The notes below the pieces were generated by a model. The model saw nothing but the letters and a program-made list of their open reading frames with translations, did not search any database and was not told the DNA's origin. From positions 1 through 64,000 of the forward strand of contig NZ_LGKG01000162.1 in the NCBI RefSeq assembly GCF_001294335.1: 64,000 nucleotides of DNA. The letters are read 5' to 3'. This document shows, piece after piece, positions 17,093-24,578 of the stretch (position 1 is the stretch's first letter; each line of letters begins with the position of its first letter). The DNA is from Streptomyces chattanoogensis. Its GTDB lineage: Bacteria > Actinomycetota > Actinomycetes > Streptomycetales > Streptomycetaceae. The position numbers were made by a program, and so were the translations under genes.

Positions 17093-18693
17093 CGGCACCA
17101 CGCGTACGCCCCGTCGATCACAGCACGCTCACCCTGGGACGCCAGCTCGGCCAAGGCGGCCAGGGCACGGTGTACCAGGTGGCCAACAAGAAGATCAACG
17201 AGGCCTTGGGCGGCGGCGGTTGGGATGTGGTCTACAAGGAGTACGCCGCCGCCGTGCTGCCCGATCTCGATGCCGACGCACTGGCGTCGAGAGTGGACCT
17301 GATCGGCAAGCTGAGCGCTGCCGAAGGCCGGTGGCTGTGCGAGAAGACCGCCTGGCCCGCGGCCGTGGTCGAACGCCAGGGCCAGACCTGCGGGTTCCTC
17401 ATGCGCGCGGTACCCGATCGCTTCCAGTTCGCCTTCCAGAGCCTGACCGGCACGGCCGCGGGAACGAAGCGACTCGCGAACCTGGAGTATCTGCTCAACG
17501 ACGACTCCTACGTCGCCGGGATCGGCCTGACCATCAGCGACCGGGACCGGCTCGCCATCCTGGCCGACCTGGCGGCCACGCTCACCCGGCTCCACCGTAC
17601 CGGCATCACGGTCGGAGACCTCTCCCCGAAGAACCTGCTGTTCACCACGACCCCGCAGGCCGAGTGCTTCCTCATCGACTGCGACGCCATGCGGTGGCAG
17701 GGCAGCACCGTGCTGCCCCAGGCCGAGACACCCGACTGGCAGGTCCCTGCGGGCGAGGAGAAGGCGACCCGCGCCAGCGACATCTACAAGCTCGCACTGC
17801 TCGCCATCCGGCTCCTGGCCCGCGATCAGACCGCCACCGATCCCGCCGCGCTGGCCGCGCTCAGCCCGGAACTCGGCGATCTGGCCCGCAGCAGCCTCAC
17901 CTCCGACCCCGCCCGAAGGCCCACGCCGGCCCTGTGGGCCGAGCAACTCACCGCGGCGAGCGCCACGGCATCCACCGCCCCCGCCGCACCGTCCGCTCCC
18001 CGGCCAGGGCCCCGACGGCCCCGCGTCTCGTCGGCCCACCGCCCCGGCCCGGGGCGCCCGCCCGGCACCACGTCCCCGGCGGGAACGGGCCCGGCCGGGA
18101 AGAACCCGGCGGGTGCGGTCGGGCTCGTCGCTACCGTCGCGGTGGTGCTGATCGCGCTGATCGTGATCGGCAACTCGTCCGACGACAACTCCGATGCCTC
18201 CGCCCAACCCACCGTGTCCACCAGCGCGTACGTGCCCAGCTACGAACCGACGACGGAGGCGCCCACCGAGCCCGAGACATCGCCGAGCGACGAGGACACC
18301 TGGGACCCGTCGACCTATTCCCCCGAACCCGACCCGACGACCTACTCTCCCGAACCCGACCCCACGACACCCCCGGCTCCGCCCCCGCCACCGCCACGAC
18401 CCGACTACTACGGGGCCATCGCCGTGGCAAGCAACGGCGGCTATGGCAGGGCCTGGGACTACCGCTCGCGAAGCGGCGCCGAGTCGGGAGCGATGAGCAG
18501 GTGTTCCGGTTCCGGCTGCAAGGTGCTCACCAGCTTCGTCAACGGCTGCGGAGCCATCGCGTACAACTCCAGCACCCGCCAGTACTGGGGCGGTCACGGC
18601 GACACCCCGGTCGAGGCCACGAACAACGCGATGTCCAATGCAGGCGGCGGGCGCTGGATCACCTATGCCTGCACCACGCGGTACCAGAACTGA
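17089..18693 (+). CDS. Membrane protein kinase with extracellular DUF4189 domain
   Basis: The 534-aa protein has an N-terminal kinase domain: glycine loop LGQGGQGTVY (19-28), catalytic lysine in VVYKEY (about 50), catalytic loop GDLSPKNLL (D about 177, HRD replaced by VGD) and LIDCDAM in place of DFG. A proline/serine linker and one membrane helix (about 343-361, GLVATVAVVLIALIVIG) follow. Outside is a P/T-rich stalk with repeated TYSPEPDPT and a C-terminal DUF4189 domain (about 438-534) with paired cysteines, A-IAYNSST and GG.W.TY.C. The extracellular domain likely senses or binds something at the envelope. Start ATG 17089 gives the ATGA overlap. Confidence 0.88.
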   Translation: MTAPRVRPVDHSTLTLGRQLGQGGQGTVYQVANKKINEALGGGGWDVVYKEYAAAVLPDLDADALASRVDLIGKLSAAEGRWLCEKTAWPAAVVERQGQTCGFLMRAVPDRFQFAFQSLTGTAAGTKRLANLEYLLNDDSYVAGIGLTISDRDRLAILADLAATLTRLHRTGITVGDLSPKNLLFTTTPQAECFLIDCDAMRWQGSTVLPQAETPDWQVPAGEEKATRASDIYKLALLAIRLLARDQTATDPAALAALSPELGDLARSSLTSDPARRPTPALWAEQLTAASATASTAPAAPSAPRPGPRRPRVSSAHRPGPGRPPGTTSPAGTGPAGKNPAGAVGLVATVAVVLIALIVIGNSSDDNSDASAQPTVSTSAYVPSYEPTTEAPTEPETSPSDEDTWDPSTYSPEPDPTTYSPEPDPTTPPAPPPPPPRPDYYGAIAVASNGGYGRAWDYRSRSGAESGAMSRCSGSGCKVLTSFVNGCGAIAYNSSTRQYWGGHGDTPVEATNNAMSNAGGGRWITYACTTRYQN

Positions 18694-18779
18694 GTCCTCG
18701 CCTCTGACCTGCGTGGTTGCAGGTCGCGGACGGTGGGCCGGGGTACGCCCCGGGGCGCCCCGGCGGGGACCGCGAGGAC
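18694..18779 (+). terminator. Structured 3' region after the kinase gene
   Basis: GTCCTCGC directly after the stop (18694-18701) is the reverse complement of GCGAGGAC at 18772-18779. Inside lies a hairpin GACCTGC-gtggtt-GCAGGTC (18706-18725) and a second GC-rich fold with ccccgg blocks. This may be a terminator or a larger closed RNA structure at the end of the trio's transcript. No T-run follows. Confidence 0.45.
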
Positions 18780-18865
18780 GGTTCCTGACCATCCCGGTTG
18801 CGTACCCGCCCCAGCTGTGACGACCGTGGACTGAGGATCCGCGCGGAGCAGCGAAGGAGCACTCG

Positions 18866-20233
18866 ATGCATGCGTCGTCCGCCACGCCCGGCGCCGACGG
18901 CCCCCAGGGGCCGTTGAGCGCCGGTGAGCGGGCGGACTACGAGCGGCTTCGCCGGGCAGCCGGAATGCGGCACCGCCGGCTGCGGTACGCCGCCACGTCG
19001 TTCCTGCTGGTCCTGGCCTTCCTCCTCGCACCCCTCGGCGTCGTCGCCGCCTGGCTGGACTCCCAGGTCTCGGACACCGGCCGGTACGTCCAGACCGTGG
19101 CGCCCCTCGCCAGGAACCCGGCGGTCCAGAACGCGCTGACCAACCGGCTGACCGGCAAAGTGGTCGGCTACATCGACACGGAACGGCTCACCGCGGCACT
19201 CGCCCACGCCCTGCAGGAGACCGGCGCGCCGCCGGTCGTGGTCGACCGGGCCGGCACCCTGGCCGGCGCATTGAAGAGCGGTGCCACCAGTGCGGTCCGC
19301 GCAGTGGTGAACAAGGTGGTGACCAGCGACCAGTTCGCGGATGTCTGGGACGGCGCCAACCGCAGGGCGCACGCCGCCGTGGTGAACGTCCTCACCGGTC
19401 AGGGCGGCAGCGCCGTCGAGGCCAAGGGGAACACCATCACGCTCGACATCGGCACGGTGGTCAAACAGGTCGAGAAAAAGCTGGTCGACGCGGGGTTCAA
19501 GAACGCCGACAAAATCCCCGACATCGACAGGTCCGTCGTGCTGGTGAAGACCGACAAGCTCAACAAGGCCCAGGACGCCATGCGGCTGCTCAACATCGTC
19601 GGTGTCTGGCTGCCCGTGCTGGTCGTGGTGCTGGCGGCACTGGCCGTGTGGTCGGGGCCCTCGCACCGGGTGGCCATGATGAGTGCGGCCGTCGGCTTCG
19701 GCGTGATGATGGCCGCCCTGCTCATCGCGCTGGCCTTCTTCCGCCAGAAGTACCTGGAATCCGTATCCCCGAAGGTGCAGTCCCCGGACGCCGCCTCCGC
19801 CGTCTACGACGACCTGGTGCGGTTCCTTCAGCAGACCACCCGCACGGTGCTGGTCATCGCCGTGATCGTGCTGGTCGCCGGCTATCTCTACGGGCCCGGG
19901 CGCGGCGCCCGGTGGACACGTGGGATCACCGGCCGTGGCACGACGGCCGCGGGCCGGGGCCTGGCCCGGGCGGGGGTGCGGACCGGCGGTGCGGGCCGCT
20001 GGCTCGACACGCACCGCGCGTGGACGACGGGAGTCGTCATCGGCGCGGGAGTGCTCGCGCTGTTCCTGTGGAACTACCCCACCCCGGGCGCCGTGGCCCT
20101 GGTCCTGGGACTCGTCGTCCTCGTCATGGCGGTCCTCGGCGTCCTCGCCGCCGCGGGAACCCCACCCCCACCGGCAGCGCCCGGCCCCGGTCCCGCCGGT
20201 GACGACGGCCGAACGAAAGGAATGCCTGGATGA
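18866..20233 (+). CDS. Integral membrane protein, conserved hypothetical
   Basis: The 455-aa protein starts with a short acidic tail and one membrane helix (about 48-66), then a 180-residue extracytoplasmic domain (QVSDTGRYVQTVAPLARNPAVQ to the VVLVKTDKLNKAQDAMRLL region, described in part). Four or more helices and a proline-rich C-terminus follow. I recognise the pattern as a family common in streptomycetes without assigned function. It is transcribed with the same polarity as the vWA-PP2C-kinase trio, 172 bp downstream. GAAGGAG lies six bases before ATG 18866. Confidence 0.75.
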   Translation: MHASSATPGADGPQGPLSAGERADYERLRRAAGMRHRRLRYAATSFLLVLAFLLAPLGVVAAWLDSQVSDTGRYVQTVAPLARNPAVQNALTNRLTGKVVGYIDTERLTAALAHALQETGAPPVVVDRAGTLAGALKSGATSAVRAVVNKVVTSDQFADVWDGANRRAHAAVVNVLTGQGGSAVEAKGNTITLDIGTVVKQVEKKLVDAGFKNADKIPDIDRSVVLVKTDKLNKAQDAMRLLNIVGVWLPVLVVVLAALAVWSGPSHRVAMMSAAVGFGVMMAALLIALAFFRQKYLESVSPKVQSPDAASAVYDDLVRFLQQTTRTVLVIAVIVLVAGYLYGPGRGARWTRGITGRGTTAAGRGLARAGVRTGGAGRWLDTHRAWTTGVVIGAGVLALFLWNYPTPGAVALVLGLVVLVMAVLGVLAAAGTPPPPAAPGPGPAGDDGRTKGMPG

Positions 20234-20336
20234 CCGAGAAGACGACGACAGCGCAGGACTCCCGGTGCTGACCTGAGCCGATATCACCGGCCGTTGCTAC
20301 GGCGCACCGCGAACTACGAGTGGCAGGAGAAAAGCC

Positions 20337-20747
20337 ATGGGCAACGTATACCTGGCGTACGACTATCCGGTGCTGGGCGCCTTCTGGACCGTCATGTGGA
20401 TCTTCCTGTGGGTCCTGTGGCTGTTGGTGCTCTTCCGCGTCATCGCCGACATCTTCCGCGACCACGCACTGAACGGATGGGCGAAGGCGGGCTGGCTGTT
20501 CTTCGTCATCATCCTGCCCTTCCTGGGCGTCCTGATCTATGTGATGGTCCGCGGCAAGGAGATGAGCAAGCGCGAGCTGCGTGAGGCCAAGCGGCAGCAG
20601 GACGCGGTCGATGCATACATCCGCGAGACGGCGGGCGGCCCGGGCGCGAGCAGCGCCGATGAGCTGGCCAAACTCGCCGACCTCAAGGCGAAGGGCACGA
20701 TCTCGGAGGCGGAGTTCCAGCGGGCCAAGGAAAAGATCCTCCACTGA
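20337..20747 (+). CDS. Small membrane protein with phospholipase D nuclease-type N-terminus and SHOCT domain
   Basis: The 136-aa protein has two membrane helices (about 12-35 and 48-72), the FRVIADIFRDHALNGWAKAGW segment typical of PLDc_N-type proteins, and a C-terminal SHOCT motif ADELAKLADLKAKGTISEAE, ending FQRAKEKIL. SHOCT is a short oligomerisation domain of unknown role. GGAGAAAAGCC precedes ATG 20337. The GAP-family gene follows 40 bp later, so the two are likely cotranscribed. Confidence 0.85.
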   Translation: MGNVYLAYDYPVLGAFWTVMWIFLWVLWLLVLFRVIADIFRDHALNGWAKAGWLFFVIILPFLGVLIYVMVRGKEMSKRELREAKRQQDAVDAYIRETAGGPGASSADELAKLADLKAKGTISEAEFQRAKEKILH

Positions 20748-20787
20748 CCACGGAATTCCGGCCGCGACCTCCAGGCGGGGAACGCCC

Positions 20788-21408
20788 ATGAACGGTCTTC
20801 AGATTCTTCCGCTCGCCCTCACCATGATGCTGGGTCCGCAGATCATGTCGGCGATCATCTTCGTGACGACGCCGCGGGCGGTCCGGGTATCGCTCGGCTT
20901 CCTCGCCGGCGTCGCCATCGCCACCACCGCAGGCGTGGCGGTCATGAAGGGAATCACCGGCGCCTTCGACCTGGGGGACCCCTCCGACAAGGGATCGGCG
21001 GGACAGATCGTCCAGTACGTGCTCGTCGGTCTCCTGGCGTTCGGCGCCGTGTGGAACTGGGTGAAGCGGGAAACCATCGAACCGCCGAAGTGGCTGGGCA
21101 CGCTCATGTCGGCGGACGCGAAACGGGCCTTCAAGGTCGGGCTGCTTCTCATCAGCCTGATGCCGTCGGACCTCGTGATCATGTTCACCGTCGGCATCAA
21201 CCTGTCGCAGAACAACGCGGCCTTCTACGAGGCGCTGCCGTTCATCGCGCTCACCGTGCTGGTCGCGGCCCTGCCGCTGCTCGTACGGCTCCTGCTCGGA
21301 AAACGGGCCGAGGCCGCCATGCCTCGGATCCGGGACTGGACCAACACCCACAGCTGGCTGGTCAACATCATCGTCTACGTGGTCTTCATCGTCCTCATCC
21401 TCGCCTAG
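20788..21408 (+). CDS. GAP/SfLAP-like integral membrane protein
   Basis: The 206-aa protein has six predicted membrane helices with loops containing DPSDKGSAGQIVQYVLVG and LLISLMPSDLVIMFTVG. It resembles the GAP family (Sap/SfLAP, LysE-like fold) found in mycobacteria and streptomycetes, linked to glycopeptidolipid addressing or transport. Here the function is unassigned. Start ATG 20788 lies after GGCGGGGAACG. It ends the plus-strand run that begins with the vWA gene. Confidence 0.7.
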   Translation: MNGLQILPLALTMMLGPQIMSAIIFVTTPRAVRVSLGFLAGVAIATTAGVAVMKGITGAFDLGDPSDKGSAGQIVQYVLVGLLAFGAVWNWVKRETIEPPKWLGTLMSADAKRAFKVGLLLISLMPSDLVIMFTVGINLSQNNAAFYEALPFIALTVLVAALPLLVRLLLGKRAEAAMPRIRDWTNTHSWLVNIIVYVVFIVLILA

Positions 21409-21560
21409 CAGGTCCGGCCCACGCTTCCGCTTCCTTGCGTGCGGCGTCATAGGCCTCACGGGCGGCGGAGACCTGCGGAAGGTGCGCCTCGGACCAGTCG
21501 GTGAGGGCAGGCCTGCCTCTCCCGGGGGAGGCGGTGGCCCCGGCCCCCCGGGCATGCAGA

Positions 21561-21592
21561 CGCCCCGCCCGAAGGGGAAGACGGGCGGGGCG
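21561..21592 (-). terminator. Terminator after the type VII-associated gene
   Basis: A perfect 11-bp stem CGCCCCGCCCG / CGGGCGGGGCG (21561-21571 with 21582-21592) and a 10-nt loop lie 20 bp past the minus-strand stop at 21613. No T-run, but this is the usual streptomycete form. Confidence 0.8.
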
Positions 21593-21612
21593 GGTCTCTG
21601 CGGGGCGGGGTC

Positions 21613-22404
21613 TCAGGTGGTGCCGCCGACCGCTCCGGCGGTGACGACGCTGCTGTCGGCGGCGGTACGGGCCGGTTTGCCGATGGCCGCGCCGCCGGTG
21701 ACCGGCTCGATCCCGACGGTCGCCGTACCCGGGCGCAGGGCAGCCGTGGCGGACGGCTCGGGTGTTCCGCCGGTCTCGAGCCCGGTCCCGGCCCCGGTCC
21801 CCGCCTCGGAGATCGCCGCCCGCAGCGGCTCGGTCTCCACCAGCATGCTCACCGGCCCGGTCGGGTTCAGGTACAGGGCGTGCCCCGGCGGCAGCTGCTC
21901 GACGAGCTCGGCCACCGGACGCCGGTCGTACAGCAGCCGTCCCACCGATTCGAGATAGCCGGGCGAGGTGTAGACGGGGATCACCGGGGTGCCCTCCGGC
22001 GAGGCCGCGGCCAGTGGCGTGCCGGTCGCGGTGACCAGGACCGACACCTCCGCACGGGCCAGCGTCGCATGGACGTCCTGCATCGGCCCGTACCCCGTGG
22101 CGGCCAGCTGCACCGCGCGGTCGACGGCGTCGGCCGGCTCCGCCCAGTCCAGCGCCTGCGGGGACGGCCGGTACTCGGGGTTGTCGCGCCACTCCTCGAT
22201 CTCACCGGCCGGGCCCGACCGCCACTGGCCGATCAGCGCCCACAGCGGCGGTGCACCCTCGCCCTGCCACGTCAGATCCACCATGGCCAGCCAGTGATCG
22301 GGGGCGTTGCGCGCCGCCTCGACGACCTCCGGGGGCGGCTCGGGCATGTCCTCGCCCGTCACGGGCTCGCCCGCCGTCATCGCCGACTGTGTGATGTTGT
22401 CCAT
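21613..22404 (-). CDS. Type VII secretion system-associated protein (SseB-like domain)
   Basis: The 263-aa protein shows the features of proteins annotated as T7SS-associated in streptomycetes: DHWLAMVDLTWQGEG, WRSGPAGEIEEWRDNPEYRPSP, then AVQLAATGYGPMQDVHATLA, IPVYTSPGYLES and LYLNPTGPVSMLVE (the SseB-fold core). The last 60 residues are Ala/Thr/Gly-rich. Start ATG 22404 has GGAGGG seven bases upstream. No EccC, EsxA/WXG100 or mycosin gene lies in the window, so it is an orphan here. Confidence 0.8.
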   Translation of the reverse strand: MDNITQSAMTAGEPVTGEDMPEPPPEVVEAARNAPDHWLAMVDLTWQGEGAPPLWALIGQWRSGPAGEIEEWRDNPEYRPSPQALDWAEPADAVDRAVQLAATGYGPMQDVHATLARAEVSVLVTATGTPLAAASPEGTPVIPVYTSPGYLESVGRLLYDRRPVAELVEQLPPGHALYLNPTGPVSMLVETEPLRAAISEAGTGAGTGLETGGTPEPSATAALRPGTATVGIEPVTGGAAIGKPARTAADSSVVTAGAVGGTT

Positions 22405-22658
22405 GAAGCCCTCCGCCAACCCGCCGTCCGGTTCCTGAGTGCACGGGCGGACCCCGCAAACACAAGGCCTTCGCCCGGGGCTCACCCTGCCCACGGGCGG
22501 CGCGGACGTCGTCCCGACGCACCGTACGGACCCCTGCGGGTACGCCGCCTGGCCGTGCGCCCTGCGCCCGTACGGCGGACCCCGCAGCGCGGCGAGGGGC
22601 ACCGGCGCCGGGCGGTGTCCGTTGTCCGTGTGTCACCGGCAGGTCATAGGCTGGCCGG

Positions 22659-23285
22659 ATGCAGGAGCAGTACCGCACGCTCGCGCGCGAGGGTGTCCAC
22701 GAGATCGAGATCAACAAGTCCCGCTTCATCTGCGCGCTCGCCCCCGTGGCGAGCGAGGCCGAGGCCCAGGACTTCCTCGCGCGTATCCGCAAGGAGCACC
22801 CCGCGGCCCGCCACCACTGCTGGGCGTACGTCCTCGGCGCCGACGGCGGCATCCAGAAGGCCAGCGACGACGGCGAGCCGGGCGGCACCGCAGGCGTCCC
22901 GATGCTGCAGATGCTGGTGCGGCGCGAGGTGCGCTATGCGATCGCCGTGGTCACGCGCTACTTCGGCGGCGTCAAGCTCGGAGCGGGCGGGCTGATCCGC
23001 GCCTACGGGGGCGTGGTCGGCGAGGCGCTGGACGCGCTGGGCACGGTCACCCGGAAGCGCTTCCGGCTGGTCACCATCGGCGTCGACCACCAGCGGGCCG
23101 GCCGGGTGGAGAACGACCTGCGGACGACGGGGCGCGCGGTGCGCGAGGTGACGTACGGCGCCGATGTGCGCATCGAGGTCGGACTGCCGGAGGCCGATCT
23201 GGACGCCTTCCGCGGATGGCTGGCCGACGCGACGGCCGGTACGGCGGTGCTGGAGATCGGCGGCGAGGCGTACGGGGAGTGGTGA
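22659..23285 (+). CDS. YigZ/IMPACT family protein
   Basis: The 208-aa protein has the UPF0029 N-terminal domain (INKSRFICALAPV, ARHHCWAYVLG, SDDGEPGGTAGVPML, VTRYFGGVKLGAGGLIRAY) and the DUF1949 C-terminal alpha/beta domain. These motifs are nearly invariant in the family. Function is not settled; eukaryotic IMPACT modulates translation control and bacterial YigZ has been linked to ribosome or nucleotide binding. Monocistronic, with a 254-bp divergent gap to the T7SS-associated gene. Confidence 0.92.
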   Translation: MQEQYRTLAREGVHEIEINKSRFICALAPVASEAEAQDFLARIRKEHPAARHHCWAYVLGADGGIQKASDDGEPGGTAGVPMLQMLVRREVRYAIAVVTRYFGGVKLGAGGLIRAYGGVVGEALDALGTVTRKRFRLVTIGVDHQRAGRVENDLRTTGRAVREVTYGADVRIEVGLPEADLDAFRGWLADATAGTAVLEIGGEAYGEW

Positions 23286-23411
23286 TGCCCGGAAGCTGTA
23301 CGCGATTTCGCAGGTCGGGCCCCGTACACCGGTGACCGGGTGCGAGACTGGGGCGGACACGGACGACGAGCGTCGAGAGGGACACCACACCATGCGGGTC
23401 GGAGTGCACCT

Positions 23412-24578
23412 GTGAGACTCCTGCACACCTCCGACTGGCACTTGGGACGGTCGTTTCACCGCGTGAGCCTGCTCACCGCCCAGCGCGCATTCCTCGACCA
23501 CCTCGTCGGGACCGTCCGGGACCGGGGGATCGAGGCGGTGCTCGTCGCGGGCGACATCTACGACCGCGCGGTGCCGCCGCTCTCCGCCGTACAGCTCTTC
23601 GACGAGGCCCTGCACCGCCTCGCCGACCTCGGCGTCCCGGCCGTCATGATCTCCGGCAACCACGACTCCGCCCGCCGGCTCGGCGTCGGCTCCGGGCTGA
23701 TCCGGCAGGCCGGCATCCATCTGCACACCGACCCCGCCGCCTGCGGCACGCCCGTGCTCCTCGAGGACGGGCACGGTCCAGTGGCGCTGTACGGACTGCC
23801 GTACCTCGAACCGGCCATGGTCCGCGACGCGCTCGGTGCCCGGCGGGCCGGCCACACCGAGGTGCTGGGTGCGGCGATGGACCGGGTCCGCGCCGACCTG
23901 GCCGCACGGCCCGCGGGGACCCGCTCCGTGGTGCTCGCGCACGCCTTCGTCACCGGCGGCGCCGTGAGCGACAGCGAGCGCGACATCACCGTCGGCGGGG
24001 TGGCCTCCGTCCCCGCGGCCGTGTTCGACGGCGTGGACTACGCCGCGCTCGGCCATCTGCACGGCTGTCAGACGCTCACCGAACGGGTCCGCTACTCCGG
24101 CTCGCCGCTCGCCTATTCCTTCTCCGAGGCCGGTCACCGCAAGTCGATGTGGATCGTCGACCTCGACGGGGACGGCGCGGTCACCGCCGAGCGGGTCGAC
24201 TGCCCGGTGCCCCGGCCGCTGGCCCGTATCCGCGGACCGCTGGAGCGGCTGCTCGACGACCCCGGACTCGCCCGCCACCAGGACGCCTGGGTGGAGGCGA
24301 CGCTCACCGACCCCTCCCGCCCGCACGAGCCGATGGCCCGGCTCGCCGAGCGCTTCCCGCATATCGTCAGCCTCGTCTTCGACCCCGACGAGGGCCCCGC
24401 CCGCACGCTCGCCTCCTACGCCCAGCGGCTGCGCGGCCGCAGCGACCAGGAGATCGCCGAGGACTTCGTGGAACACGTACGGGCCGGACGCGCTGCCGAC
24501 GCCGACGAGCGGGCCGAACTGCGCTCGGCCATCGACGAGGTACGCCTGGACGACACCCTGCACGAGGTGGCGCGATGA
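23412..24578 (+). CDS. sbcD: Exonuclease subunit SbcD (Mre11-type nuclease)
   Basis: The 388-aa protein has the calcineurin-like phosphoesterase motifs DWHLG (about 9-13), GDIYDRA, SGNHDSARR and GHLHG, which ligate two Mn ions for 3'-5' dsDNA exonuclease and hairpin endonuclease activity. It works with SbcC, whose start overlaps the stop as ATGA at 24575. GTG 23412 follows GGAG by seven bases. A seven-codon ORF (ATG 23390s) ends in the TGTGA that contains this start codon, possibly coupling initiation. Confidence 0.93.
   Translation: MRLLHTSDWHLGRSFHRVSLLTAQRAFLDHLVGTVRDRGIEAVLVAGDIYDRAVPPLSAVQLFDEALHRLADLGVPAVMISGNHDSARRLGVGSGLIRQAGIHLHTDPAACGTPVLLEDGHGPVALYGLPYLEPAMVRDALGARRAGHTEVLGAAMDRVRADLAARPAGTRSVVLAHAFVTGGAVSDSERDITVGGVASVPAAVFDGVDYAALGHLHGCQTLTERVRYSGSPLAYSFSEAGHRKSMWIVDLDGDGAVTAERVDCPVPRPLARIRGPLERLLDDPGLARHQDAWVEATLTDPSRPHEPMARLAERFPHIVSLVFDPDEGPARTLASYAQRLRGRSDQEIAEDFVEHVRAGRAADADERAELRSAIDEVRLDDTLHEVAR

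Noticed and set aside
20230..20271. 13-codon ORF with ATGA overlap at the end of the 455-aa membrane protein gene
   Set aside because: Too short and without a family pattern; the overlap alone does not prove expression.
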